From contig CM076955.1 in the NCBI GenBank assembly GCA_039566865.1, positions 7,690,501 through 7,754,500 of the forward strand: 64,000 bases of DNA, read 5' to 3'. The notes under the pieces were generated by a model. It did not search any database. It had not been told where the DNA came from and worked only from the letters and a program-made list of their open reading frames with translations. How positions within the stretch are numbered: position 1 is the stretch's first letter; each line of letters starts with the position of its first letter. The translations under genes were made by a program, and so were the position numbers. Shown piece by piece: positions 32,600-43,919 of this stretch. This stretch comes from Aurelia coerulea. Its lineage: Eukaryota; Cnidaria; Scyphozoa; Semaeostomeae; Ulmaridae.

Positions 32600-33245
32600 A
32601 TGTTGAAATTTTGACACTCGTACATTTCTGCTACAGTGAAGTTGGAGGTGAACGTGAAGTTGCGTTTTTCAGCGCCAAGCGCTGGGATCGCAGAAATAGA
32701 GCAGACCTAATCGAGTCCGCGACCCCTTGTCATGACGCTCAAGTGGTGGGGTCCTACCGGGTATCGAACCCACTCCGCCTAACTGTTCTGGCTGGTCTAC
32801 GAAATTACGGGGACGTGCTGCTGGAAAATCTGAAAAGGCACCTTGTCCCGGAGTAAAATTCCCAAAAATGATACGATGTCCCGGAGTAAAATTCAAAAAA
32901 CGATACCCTGTTCTTGAGTTTCTTCATGCAAAATTGTACGCTGCCTTGGGAATTTGATAGAAATTTGATAGAAATCTATCATAAAAGCGAAAATGTTGCC
33001 ATCCAAACGATTTAAATCACATTCACGGAGTGCAAATGGCTTACAACGACGTTACGTAGTCAATTATACAAAATATGGACCCTGTCATGGAGCCAACCAT
33101 ACAAACGTGATACCCTGTCCCGGAGTAGGAATCCTGAAAAGGATACCCTGTTCGGCGGCACGTCCCCCTACGGAAAAATATATCAGTACCCCCCCCCCTT
33201 CCCCCCGGGAGATTACACCACTGCACCACAACACCTTAATAGCTT
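32600..33245 (-). repeat. tRNA-derived SINE, copy 2, split by a MITE
   Basis: 32640-32789 matches 55068-55170 (GCTGGGA, CCTTGTCATGACGCTCAAGT, GGGTATCGAACCC). The box B (minus strand GGTTCGATACC) lies near 32760-32770. The promoter end, with ATTACACCACTGCACCA and CAACACCTT, is found only after the MITE, at 33212-33240. The two parts together equal one SINE like that at 55068-55235. Confidence 0.7.
32790..33211. mobile_element. MITE with CTACGAA/ACGTGCTGC termini, copy 2, inside a SINE
   Basis: GGTCTACGAAATTACGGGGA, three CCCGGAGTAAAAT words, ATCCAAACGATTTAAATCAC and GCACGTCCCCCTACGGAAA match the order in 20713-21105. It ends in a C10/C6 tract near 33190-33208. It interrupts the SINE at 32600-33245, so it is younger than that SINE. 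Confidence 0.8.
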
Positions 33246-34205
33246 TCTTAACAGTCTTAGTGGCTTTCATCTAGGATGATTCACTTCAAGCCAAAACCTT
33301 AACTTTGTCGCTTTTTGGATTGCTATAAGGTCATCCAGTCTTCGTACGCGTTGCATTATCACATCATGTATTTCCCTATTTATTGCCTTCTCTGGATCGC
33401 TTTCTGTCTGCCTTTCTTTTCCAGATTATCTGAGGAAGCCCTGAATCGTAGGAGAATTTTGCTCAATTCGGTCAGAACGTCATCTTTGAAGATGTTCTTG
33501 TTCAAAATTTGTGAAATAACGCAAATTGTTGTGTATTGTGAATGAGCTTTATTATTGATTCTAAGAGGAAGATGCAAGTAAAAGAAAGAGAGAGTTGTCG
33601 TAGAGACAGCCCGTGGGAACCTAGGAGGGATAATTAGAGACGGTAATGTACTGCAATGATATAATCCTTACGATAGTTCGATAATCACGCCGACAAAACT
33701 CATCAGTATTTCTCATAAGTGACCTCGGCAAACTTAGCTCACAAAACATGCGAAACAGAATGCCTGATGATTGTGTTCGCGTGACTTTGTACCAAGTGTG
33801 CTTCCTTTGAAGGCTCATCTCACCTGCGAAATTCTACAAGGCTGGTGTTCCGAAGAATCGTTAGCGTCATTTCGTCGTTTTGCCTCAACACTTGGAAAAA
33901 CTCGGCTAATACTTGGTTTTTTAACAACGAGTCCATTGCTTTATTGGTAAGAAAACATTTCTCTTTCATTTCTAATGATTTTCTTCAATAATCGATCGTT
34001 ACTTTACGTCCAGATATCTGTCTTTTCAGATCCTTTTTCATTTTAATATGCTTGATAAACTTATTTGGTCTCAACGAATCGCTACAATACCACTGTACCT
34101 CATGGTAAAAGTGTCAGTCCAGTTCTGTAAAGTTCCGTAATTTGATTAGTTATTCTACTTCAATCCAATCATGCGAGCAAGTCCGTCACCAAGAATAAAT
34201 GAAAA
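33246..34205. other. Unassigned DNA
   Basis: No gene or repeat recognised. Confidence 0.45.
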
Positions 34206-35456
34206 CAGTGGCGTAATGGAGCAGCTTGGGGCCCTTAGTAATTTGGCTATACAATGGCCCCCGAGGAGGCAGATAAATCAACGAAAGTAGCCAAATTTCC
34301 AAAATCAAAACGGTGTTTTTATCGGCAAAAAGACAGTTTCAAGGCAAGCCCAGCACATCAGAACCTCCATAGCCAGGGTTTATTAACTTCTTTATTTATG
34401 AAAGTACCTTGGCAAAAGATATAGATTGGAGAGGAGGGTGACTGAAATTGACTGCGAGCAAAGCGAGCCAAATTTAAGGTCCAGGGTCTCCTCACGAAAA
34501 TTTTCTCAAGCCACACTCTTTTATTGTCAGAGAACGCAACTCTCGTAGAACATTCATCATAGAGTGAAGAAAGGATTGTGATAATGAATTTGCTACACAA
34601 GAAAATTTTGAAAATGGAGCTTAAAACTGCGTTCACACGATGCCGGCACATTTTGAAGACGGTGAAAAATGTGACTGTAGCAAAATTTGAGCTAGTCTTC
34701 ACACAACACCGTGTTCAAAGAGTTCCATTATCAAACTCTACCGTTTTCAAAATCTGCCGGCAAAAATTGTGCCGTTTTCGTGTGAACGGGAGGCCTATCC
34801 GTTACATTTTTCACCGTTTTCAAAATGTGCCGGCATCGTGTGAACGCAGTCTAAAGGGGCTCCGTCGCCAAAATGTAAACAAAGCGATGATTTTGCAGTT
34901 TTTTGAAAGGTGATATCACACAGGATTTTCATATTTTTTTCAAAATGAAAGCTGCTGTTTGGACATAAATCATTGTACTTCATTAAGGAACAGACCAAAC
35001 ATTCATATCTTTTACTATTCCTCGGATATAAGTGGATTTTCAACGATCACTATTTGGTGGCTTGGGTGAAGCTACCAAACAAACTGCAGAAAATAATGGA
35101 TGAACAATTGATAATTGATGACATGTGCGAGTTTATGGATTTGTTTATTGTTTGGGGACAGAAATGGATTTTTCTCATTGAAATCTGCTAATTGCGTTCT
35201 TGTTCCCTGAAAATAGCGAGGCAATTTTTGACGACAAGTTTGCAATTGACAGCAGTTTTGAAACACTAAACTTAGGTTCCATTCAATCCACAACGACATT
35301 CAATTCACTGGAAAACTTGGGGTCTTTTTAGAGAAGCTCTGGTGCAAATCAGCACGCTGTTTCTCTAAAGTTAAATTCATACTTTACTCAAAATCGCGAG
35401 GGGCCCCGAGGGGCTTCTATAGCTTGTGGGCCCAACCACCGTGCGTAACACCACTG
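34206..35456. mobile_element. hAT-type element, non-autonomous, 1251 bp
   Basis: Begins CAGTGGCGTAATGG and ends GTGCGTAACACCACTG, with GGGCCC and GAGGGGCCCC words close to both ends. Flanks AATGAAAA (34198-34205) and GATGAAAA (35457-35464) agree at 7 of 8 bases. CAGTGGCGTA ends plus an 8-bp duplication fit hAT. No transposase was recognised. It carries a nested MITE at 34626-34850 and lies just beyond the end of a fossil RT. Confidence 0.87.
34626..34850. mobile_element. Nested MITE with 47-bp TIR (ACTGCGTTCACACGATGCC)
   Basis: ACTGCGTTCACACGATGCCG runs through GTGAAAAATGT at 34626-34672 and is mirrored at 34804-34850 with about two differences. The interior carries further GTTTTCAAAATSTGCCGGCA words. 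It sits wholly inside the hAT element. The open frame spanning it (34578-34913) is built from these repeats. Confidence 0.85.
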
Positions 35457-35559
35457 GATGAAAAGAAGAAAAGAGCACTATACAGGAACCATTCTAGCCT
35501 TGTCCATTATGGTTCGGGCATGGTCCATTCATTTTGAAATATCTTATTTTAGAATTAAA

Positions 35560-36545
35560 AGCGATTCTCCAAAAAAACATTTGCACTTTGCACAGCACAA
35601 ATGACTTTCTATAAGGGCCAGATGTACATATTCTAGTTGCTTTTGTGGCACAATGTTTTTCAGTTTCTTAAAAGCTGCAAGGCATCTGTGAACTCTCTCT
35701 CCTGGACAACGTCAAAATGTCCTTCTACATTTAATCCTTCATCGATAATGACCCCAGATGATTTTGTCTTCTCCACGTGCGATATTTCTGAGTCGTTTAG
35801 TATTAGCGGTTCAGAGAAATCCAGTTTATTTTCTCAATGGGATGGCCAATCAAAATGTATTTAGTTTTCTTACAATCGCAGGCAGCTCATTCAGTCTCAT
35901 CCATTCTGGAGTATCGTGAAATTCTCTTTGGAAATTTTCTGCTAGAATTCTAGAGGAAAAGTCCAGGGTTTCTACAATTAATGTCAAAAAGCAACCTTAC
36001 CAACCTTAAGCAACCTTAAATCATCACTTGTTACTTCTTTCGAAGTTTTGAGATGTTTTTCTGTTGTAAATTCGTACGACATTTTTGTAAGTTAGGCCCA
36101 ATGTCGACACCATTTTGTAAAACACGATAAAATAGCTAGCCTCGGTTTGGAAGTTCGATTGTGACGTCGGAAATTACTATGAGAGTTCTACTAAGAAAAC
36201 AGCCTCGTTCAGGTCGAAGGCAAAATGGGTGAAATTACGTCATGAATAATGACGTCATTTCGCTCATTTCACATATTGAAATACGCTATTTCGCAGAGAA
36301 AAGACAGAGAAGGTTGGAAAAAAGTACGACACACCATTCACAATATTGTGATCTTTCATTTTATGAACAATTATTCCAACCCCGGACTTGTCCTTTAAGG
36401 CTATCGGATGCTATTGTAACATGTGTGTCATCTGCATAAATGCTGACCTTTCGATAATTCCAAGCATTTCTCGAAATCATTTGGAAAGATTATGAACAAA
36501 AGTAGATCGAGGCATGAGCTTTAAGTCATGCCATAAGTTACCATT
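35560..36545 (-). pseudogene. Fossil LINE RT on the minus strand, split by a MITE
   Basis: Reading down the minus strand from 36545: a decayed GVPQGS region (YGMT*SSCLDLLLFIIF), NDFEKCLELSK, then the catalytic YADD in KVSIYADDTHVTIASDS near 36407-36455. After a gap filled by the MITE at 35950-36402 come WMRLNELPAIVRK, KTKYILIGHPIEKIN, LNDSEISHVEKTKSSGVIID, DEGLNVEGHFDVVQE and RVHRCLAAFKKLKNIVPQKQ, then LALIESHLCCA near 35600. Frameshifts and stops are frequent. Endonuclease and C-terminus are absent. The order and spacing match APE-type LINE polymerases. Dead. Confidence 0.8.
35950..36402. mobile_element. MITE with AAAGGACAAGTCCGGGGTTGG-type ends, inside the fossil RT
   Basis: The right end, CCAACCCCGGACTTGTCCTTT, is shared with the foldback element ending near 43919. 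The left end GAGGAAAAGTCCAGGGTTT is a decayed mirror. It contains TGACGTCA at 36250. Its position between two adjoining parts of one RT sequence supports the boundaries. Confidence 0.65.
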
Positions 36546-36602
36546 TTAGCTGATGACTTGTGCCCATCGTAGCTATTATTAGAGCTGTAATTATGCTGTA
36601 AT

Positions 36603-37640
36603 TTATGGAACAGAGTCGCTGCACAGGCGTATTATTTATGGACTTACGCAAAGCTTTCGATACTGTCCATCATGGAACACTGCTTGACAAGTTAAGATGT
36701 TATGGCATACAAAATACAGAACTTGCCTGGTTTGAAGACTATTTATTCAACAGAAAGCAGTTTGTCTGCTACGATCAATCAACATCACAAACTGAGCAAA
36801 TGACATATGGAGTACCTCAAGGATCAATCCTTGGGCCTCTCCTGTTCATCATTTTGATCAATGATGTTCATTTGGTATTGGACAAATGCAAAATTCTTAT
36901 GTATGCAGATGACACGGTGATGTTCTTCTCGGAAAGATCGATAGAGGCTGTTGAAGAAGTCCTGAGTCAAGAGGCAAACTTAGTTGGTAAATGGTTTGCG
37001 AACAATAATCTAATACTGAATCTTAAAAAAGGCAAAACTGAACTCGTTATCTACGGTACAAGTCAAAAACTAGCGAAACAACCGTGATGTAATGTCTCTC
37101 TGAATGGCACTCCGATAAACCAAACTACAAGCTATGAATATTTGATAACCACCCTTGACAATCACCTAACAATGAGTATGCAAATTGACAAGATCTACAA
37201 GCGAGCCTCAAGTCGGGTAAAACTCCTGCAAAGAATTCGTCTCAATATCTCTCCACTTGTTGCGGAGAAAATATATAACTTTATGATAAGGCCTGTGCTA
37301 CTCTACTGCTATCCCATTTATCTAAGCGTAGGTGAAAGTGCCAAGAAAAAGCTGCAGTCGATCCAAGACAGAGCCCATAAGATCATAGCTCCTACTAAGT
37401 ACACGACCCTGAAGATGGACACATTGGATCAAATCCGGAAAAAACGAGTATTGATCGACGTGTTTAAGTCTCTAAATGATTCTTACCCTCCACCACTGCG
37501 AAACATGTTTCAGCGTTTTAATCATGGCAAGGATACACGAGGAAACGGCTCACGTCTTATATTGCCAAGATTTTAAAACAGAAGCAGGAAGAAAAACATT
37601 TGCCTTTCAAGGTGCACTAATTTTTAATGGATTGTCAGTT
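36603..37640 (+). pseudogene. LINE reverse transcriptase, first of two tandem copies
   Basis: Starts inside the RT domain (CTGVLFMDLRKAFDTVHH, with the catalytic Asp). It continues through TYGVPQGSILGPLLFI, ILMYADDTVMFF (YADD) and NNLILNLKKGKTELVIYG, then thumb and C-terminal regions to LPRFKTEAGRKTFAFQGALI near 37625. Only two defects are visible. A TGA at 37085-37087 interrupts the frame, which otherwise continues directly into CNVSLNGTPINQ. One frameshift lies near 37573. The N-terminal endonuclease is missing. At about 37640 the sequence passes into the RT of a second copy without the first copy's last residues. Relatively young but dead. Confidence 0.88.
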
Positions 37641-39140
37641 CTTCCAATATCAGTTCTTCCTTTCATATCTCAGCAATTTGAGAAGATAGTTTTCAATCAG
37701 TTTTATGAATATCTGGACTCAAATAAATCACTATATGAGCATCAGTCTGGTTTTCGACTCTTACATTCGGTTGCCACAGCCCTTATGGCAAGCACCACCG
37801 ATTGGTACCTGAATATAGATAAAGGAAAATACACTGGTCTAATTTTTATTGACTTGAAGAAGGCTTTCGATACGGTTGATCATGAAATCCTACTAAGAAA
37901 ACAGAAAATGTATGGAGTGACGGGCCTGGAACATGACTGGTTCATATCATACTTGGATAACCGCAAACAATTCTGCAGGGTAGATGACACTTCCTCTGAT
38001 GTAAAGGGAATAAATTTTGGAGTTCCTCAAGGCTCTTGTCTTGGTCCACTCTTATTTCTGATTTAGATCAATGATTTGCCTTTTTCCCTGCAGAAATCTC
38101 ATGTCAGCATGTATGCTGATGATACGGCCATTTCCCTCTCTTCAAAAAGCATTGATGACCTACAAAATGCCCTAAACTCAGATCTTTTGAAGCAACAGGA
38201 TTGGTTGCATGCAAACAAACTTTCTCTGAACGTTGTGAAAACGCAGGCACTTATCATATGCTCTGGTCCAAGCATCCGTAAGATCGAAAGCCAGCCTGAA
38301 GCTCAACCATCTTTTTCAATAGGTAATCAGGGTATTGAAGTGATCACTAATACAAGATACCTAGGTGTTCAGATAGACAGTCAACGTTATTGGGACAAAC
38401 ATATTGATACTATCAAGACCAAGGCAAATCGAGCCCTTGGACTTATTAAGTATTCTAAGAAATATCTTCCACCTGACGTACTCAACAAATTGTATGGAGG
38501 AATTTTTGAGCCCCATTTGAGTTACTGTTGTTCCGTTTGGGGCTGCTGTAGTGAATAAAAAATTGACGCCTTGCAAAGATCCAAAATAGAATTGCAAAAT
38601 TGTAACGCGCAGCCCATACGATGCTTCTGCTGCTCCGATAATTGAGAATCTTGGCTGGTCAAATATCAGTAATCTTGTAAGAAAAGAAACCGCCACGCTA
38701 ACTTACAAATCTTTGAAGTCGCTTGCCCCAGACTACTTAAACAAATTATTCATAAAATGTTCGGACGGTAGAGAACGGTTCCTGCGCTCATCAGAAACAG
38801 ATCTTAAGATACCGCTCCTAAAAACTATCAATGGCCAAAATGCCTTTTCTTATCGTGGTGCGAAACTGTGGAACAATCTAGAAAAAGAAACAAAATTGGC
38901 ACCCTCCCTGAAAACCTTCAAATAGCAACTATAGACTGGGACAGCTTTTGTTTTATAAATAGACTTAGTTTTGTATAATATTGTAAATTAGGCATGTAAA
39001 TTTCTTTTGTTCTTAGTTTTAGTGCTTAGGATTTTCTTTCAAACAGGTCAGGTTGAAAAACATATTTATATATGAAACCTATTTCAACCTGTATAAATAT
39101 TGTAAAAAGAAATGAAAAATGAAAAAAAATGAATGAAAAC
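37641..39140 (+). pseudogene. LINE reverse transcriptase, second tandem copy, with 3' UTR
   Basis: Begins at RT motif 1 (LPISVLPFISQQFEKIVF) and holds LIFIDLKKAFDTVDHEI, GVPQGSCLGPLLF and VSMYADDTAISL (YADD). Then come NTRYLGVQID, the thumb, and a C-terminus ending LAPSLKTFK at 38922 with stop TAG. Defects: TAG in place of a Tyr codon at about 38064, right before INDLP; TAA near 38557; and two one-base losses near 38575 and 38605. The 3' UTR has a hairpin (39049-39091) and ends in an A-rich tail with TGAAAAA repeats near 39108-39140. The endonuclease is absent. The clade resembles the first copy, but the sequence is distinct. Confidence 0.88.
39049..39091 (+). other. Perfect 10-bp stem-loop in the LINE 3' UTR
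   Basis: CAGGTTGAAA and TTTCAACCTG form a perfect stem around a 23-base AT-rich loop, about 40 bp before the tail. Stem-loops at the 3' end are recognised by the RT in some LINEs; that role here is inferred. Confidence 0.6.
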
Positions 39141-41089
39141 AATTTTGAGTGCGATAGGAAAATTGAAGCTGTAAATTACAAAGGTTCCTTAGCGTTTTAA
39201 ATTTCAGGTAGGGTTGTTTCTTAATTTCGAAAAATTGAGCCTACCGTTTCTTATAAGCGGTTTCTTATGAGAAATGACTGTACTTTGGACTGTTTAACTT
39301 CCAAGATTTTCATCGGTCAATTTCGAATCCGGTTCTAGGAAGTATTCCGTCAAGAAATCTCGCGCCACTTCTCGTTATGTGGAATGCTTTGATTTCCAGT
39401 CGAATTTATTGCAACCGAAGAACTGCTAATAAATCTGGTGAGCCCCAAGATTACGAGGGGCAGTCATCACGAAAACCACATCATTAACTTCGCCAGCTAC
39501 GAACTTCATTCTAAAGTTTCCAGCAAAGCACCTAATTTTGCTATCATTGGCCATTGAAGCTGTCATGTAGAATCCTCTATCAACTACATGAGCCTTTTCT
39601 TTCGCTGTACTGTGTTATCGTTATCTGACTCTCAGACCCTCAAACTATGGACAAAAAGCCCCGTTTACAACGCCAATTTTTTTTAAATGCAAATAAGTAG
39701 CGAATTTCAGCCCCCCCCCCAAGGATAAAAGAAATTGTAAAAATTACCCTTTTCGGGTAAAAATTGGCTAAAATACGCCCAAAGTTGGGAAAAAATTATT
39801 AGTAAACAATTGATCTTCTATCTGGAAGCCCTTCCTCTTGTGCGCGTGTGACATTTCTCAGTTAAATTGGTATGCGTACCACAAGCAACTGCATGGGTGT
39901 GGTAAAAAGTATTGTGTAAACCACATGAACAAACTATATTATACTCATAGCCAAATTTCATCTGTGTAGTACCAACATGGCTGCAGTGTAAATAGAGCCT
40001 TGAAACAATTTTAATTGCGAGGCTCAGCTACTATCAAACCAATGTGTAAGAAACATTGTCTAGACCAATGACAATAGTGATCTTTAATTGTACAGAGGTT
40101 TGCCCAGGAAGATGTTTTTACCTGGCTCCAGAATTTCTATCTCCAAACGATAGCCAATCGCTTCAAAATATTGATGACAAATGTACTTGAAAATTTAAAA
40201 ACTGGACTACAACAACGCTCTCTAACAAAATATTCCCTTTTCAACACTTTTAATAATCAGCTCCAGATCCAATTTGCCTTCTTTCGATAGCCAGCGATAG
40301 AAAAAGAGGTGAACAAGATACTATGAACAAAGGCACATCCTCATTGTACAAATATGCCAAGTAGCCCTCCCCCAGAGGTGAGAATCCTGAATGAAAATCT
40401 ATCGCAAACAGCCACACAAAATGCATTGATTTCAGTTACATCCCTAGCATCCCTGGTGACCAAAATGCTATCTAACTGCATGATGGTTTTTCTTTGTTGG
40501 AGTTAAAGGGCAACAAGTTGGTCATTTTTGTAACCTCTGCGTCTGCCAACAAAATCACTCGACTTTAGTGTTTAGTGTAAATGACAGATGGACATTCAAG
40601 TAATTTAGGTAGTTTTACAATGCAACAAAGAGTTATCAAATATGGTAGGGAAATATTCTCTTAGGTTCTGTTTGCGACTACCTCCCTCTTTGGTGGAGAT
40701 TCTGCCATTCAATTTAAAAGTGTCATGCATTCATTTGGGATTGAGAATTTTCAAATTCAAGGAAGAACAATTTACAATATTACTGCTTTTTGTATGTGCA
40801 TCAAACAAAGCACTCTCATTGCCTATTTTTATCGTATCAAAACTTAAACTGAACAACCACAAAAATTCTATTGAGCAGTGTCAATCACAGCGGGAAAAGA
40901 CATCAGGTCTCATGTCATCATGTTTCCACAAAAAGTTTCAAACATATCCTTGCTTTTTGCAGAAGGATACTTGAAAGTTTAAAAACAAAGGAAAATCTTT
41001 GGATTTCAGTGACCGAAAAAGTTGTCTCTCCCCCAAAACAACTATTTTTTTCTTAATATACCTGTACAGAGGTAGAACTATACAGAGCT
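39141..41089. other. Unassigned DNA
   Basis: TTTCTTATAAGCGGTTTCTTATGAGAAATG near 39245-39280 resembles the AAGAAACT family in reverse. No gene recognised. Confidence 0.45.
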
Positions 41090-41468
41090 GCTTGGCCTTT
41101 TTTGTTTGCATTAGAGGCTGAGCTAAAGTACTCTTCCTTTTCAGTGACGGGGACGGTTGTTGTCGTTGTTGTTTCCTCGGCCGGCGTTCCGATTGTTCAC
41201 TATTATATTTGGCCTGACATCTAATGTGAGACCGGCTCAAATATATGTTTTTATAATTAGCATTTCTATTTGTATTAGTTGTAGCGTATGTATAGTAGTT
41301 TGTAGTAGTTGTATTTTAGTTTATATTAATTCCAGGGGGTAGACATGACATTTTGCTCCTCCTGGTCCCCGTCCTTGTAGTGTGGTATAGTAGATTGTAG
41401 GTATTGTTTAGGTAATTTTGTTGCAAATTTTTATATTGAATATAAAAAAAAAAAAAAAAAAAAAAAAA
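41090..41468 (+). repeat. 3' end of an A-tailed retroposon
   Basis: A 26-base A run (41443-41468) follows TTTTGTTGCAAATTTTTATATTGAATAT. Upstream lie GTTGTTGTCGTTGTTG, a CCAGGGGGTAGACATGACA stretch and CTCCTGGTCCCCGTCC, which look like a LINE or SINE tail. The 5' limit is uncertain and no coding part is recognised. Confidence 0.5.
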
Positions 41469-42362
41469 TATATATGTTACATGCATTCTGTGTGGAACTC
41501 TGTCAATGCATTGTCACTAGAAAAAAGGGTTGTCCTCTTGCGACTATGGTCGAAGCACTTGTTAGTAGAGTATTCGTTCCACTGGTTCACTACGGGCAAA
41601 GCAAAAAACCAGCAAGTAATTGAGGACAAAGAATACAGTTAGAATGTTGAACCTTTTTAAGCCTTCAAATCTTAGATTTTGATAGTTAAAGCACACTTCA
41701 AGAATCATTTTTCTGTTAACCCTATTCCACTCAGGGAGGGAGAGGAACTTCCCCACGAGCCAAATCAGCAAGGAAGGTCAAGATGTCAAGATGTTGATAT
41801 ATATCGACAAGCAAATATATATTTTTTACTTTCAAAAACGAAAGAAATAGCCTGAAAATCCAAAATGATTAGCACTTATTGATTTTTCATCACTGAAGCT
41901 CGTATGCAATATGGTCCAATTGTTTGGTTGCCTGGCAACAACCCACGTGACAATTTAGCATCAGATTCTATTATTAGACTCCTACTAGATTTAATTACTA
42001 TTGCGCAAAGCTGCGATGCAATGCTTATACTGCTTTTGGAGATAATCAGGGGGCAGTTTTGCCCCCCCCCCAGGCAGTGGTCTGACCAAATTAACCACAT
42101 TGACGACATAAACACCCTTGCTAAGTGAACCATAGAAATAGGATGAAGTGAACTATATCATGTAACCTTTGCAGTCGCTCTGTTTTGCGTGATACAAGGA
42201 ATGCAGCTTTTAGATCATATCCATCAGTAGGCGTTCTGACCTTTCCAATATCCTTCGGCAAACGGAAAGAACATGTCATGTTATTCATGTATTTGGGGTT
42301 GGATTATGAATATGATTATGGCGTCATATATAGATTTTGATAATTTTTTATCTGGTGTCTCT
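41469..42362. other. Unassigned, with an isolated TTAA-element end
   Basis: TTAACCCTATTCCACTCAGG at 41716 has the form of a TTAA-element left end. No convincing partner was found, though a GGGGGCAGTTTTGCCCCC hairpin lies near 42049-42072. Confidence 0.4.
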
Positions 42363-43127
42363 ATGGGCAAATGTTTAGCATTTTATAAAAACCGGATCCT
42401 AAGACCCCAGGACCCATGAGACTTCTAGGACCTTCAAGTATCAAAGATTAAAAGGACCCTTAACACCAGAGGGTCATCACCACAGACAAACAATAGACCA
42501 ATGCCACCAAGCTGTCAAATAAAAGGGTGCTCTTTGTATGAGCTTTCTCTCTTCCATCCCAGGAACTTTCGCTCGTTTTAACGAACGCCAGGACGCCATT
42601 AATCATGCAGAAAGCTTTCAAAATGGCACAATTGGGGATGTTCTCAAACTAGTTTCTTCTATAAACTCTCTGCACGATTCTTGGTATTGGTTTGAAAGAC
42701 TGGACGTGCATGGGATGAAAGAGGGAAATTGACGATTTCCAATTTCCTGATCTTGTTGGGGATACGAATCATCAAAGTTCCAAGCAACGGTTATCCCCAA
42801 AAAAGGAAACCTGTGATCATGCGCAGAAAGCATGTTTGGTTTGTGAAAAGAATGTGGGGGGAGTCTCTAACCACAACCCAAACAAGGATTAGCAAAGAAA
42901 CAAAGAGATTCTCGCGCATGGTAATAGGTTTCCCAGCTGTTGAGCTGCTTTGAACTTTACCATCACAAGAAAAGGCTTAGATAAAAGGGGCAGTCCTCGG
43001 TATCCTCAACAAGATCATGACCCTCTGGTGTTGAGGCTCCTTGTTATTTTTAGTACGTGAAGGTCTTATGGGTCTCAGGGTTCCCATGGTCTTACGGTCC
43101 GGTTTTTACAACATGCCCAGATGTTTT
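42363..43127. mobile_element. Long-TIR element (about 90-bp arms) containing the 265-bp repeat
   Basis: From AAAAACCGGATCCTAAGACC to ACACCAGAGGGTCAT (42386-42477) the sequence is mirrored at 43016-43106 (ATGACCCTCTGGTGTTGAGG to CGGTCCGGTTTTT), at roughly 75-80% identity by eye. Weaker match extends outward to TGGGCA on both sides. The interior carries copy 2 of the 265-bp repeat. No protein recognised in the open frames. Confidence 0.78.
42753..43016 (+). repeat. 265-bp interspersed repeat, copy 2
   Basis: Close match to 11137-11405, including TTGTTGGGGATACGAATC, TGATCATGCGCAGAAAGCAT and GCGCATGGTAATAGGTTTCC. Here it occupies the right half of a long-TIR element and ends exactly at the right arm. 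Confidence 0.88.
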
Positions 43128-43499
43128 TACATTGCTACTAATGTCTCGCACATTCATCTACCAAACGATCTCAGAAGGAGCCCAGACTAGTTGTTAGTAT
43201 GCGATTGCAAGCCACAAGTGTACTTTGATGAGCATGGGTAGACAGGTAGTTCTTGTTGTCGTTGTTGTTGCTGCTCATTGATTTATTTTAATTCAATTTC
43301 ATATAGCTAGCAATATATGCAGTATACAAAGGAATAATTAGAATGTGTACAAACTTTAATATCAAATGAAATTAAAGATTACGGGCATTACATTTACACT
43401 ACGTTCTACGCCCACATGATGACTGTACAGTCTGAAAGCGACAAGAAATGTGATGGTACAAACACTTATTTTTTGTCCCATCCCTAAGAATGCTTTAAA
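43128..43499. other. Unassigned DNA
   Basis: Includes GTTGTCGTTGTTGTTGCTGC. Nothing else recognised. Confidence 0.4.
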
Positions 43500-43919
43500 T
43501 GCAGCTATGAATAATGTGTGAAACTTTTTTCCACTATTTTTCGCCTTCTCCTTGTGAAATTACGTATTCAAATAAGCAATTTAAGTGAAGTGACGTCAGA
43601 TCGCGCAATAGAAAACGAGGCTGTTTGATTGTTTTGCCTCTTAATCGAAGCAAGCCTCTTTATCGTGTACTCGTGCATTGAGAATGGCATGGGAAAACGA
43701 TAAAGAGGCCTGCTACGATAAAGAGGCGGAAAAACAATCACACAACCTTGTTTTCGTTTGTGCGATATGACTCCACTTCGCTCAAATTGCTTATTTGAAC
43801 ACGTAATTTCACAAGGAGAAGGCGTAAAATGGTGGAAAAAATATCATACATCAGTCATAGCAGTATTATCTTGCATTTTATCATCAATCATCATACCAAC
43901 CCCGGACTTGTCCTTTGAG
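43500..43919. mobile_element. Large foldback (palindromic) MITE
   Basis: About 165 bp at 43510-43685 are mirrored at 43700-43860, for example CGCCTTCTCCTTGTGAAATT against AATTTCACAAGGAGAAGGCG, and GCCTCTTTATCGT against ACGATAAAGAGGC. The spacer is only some 20 bp, so the single strand could form a long hairpin. TGACGTCA lies at 43591. The right end CCAACCCCGGACTTGTCCTTT is shared with the MITE at 35950-36402. Confidence 0.85.

Noticed and set aside
34578..34913. 111-codon open frame
   Set aside because: Made of the two arms and inner repeats of a MITE.
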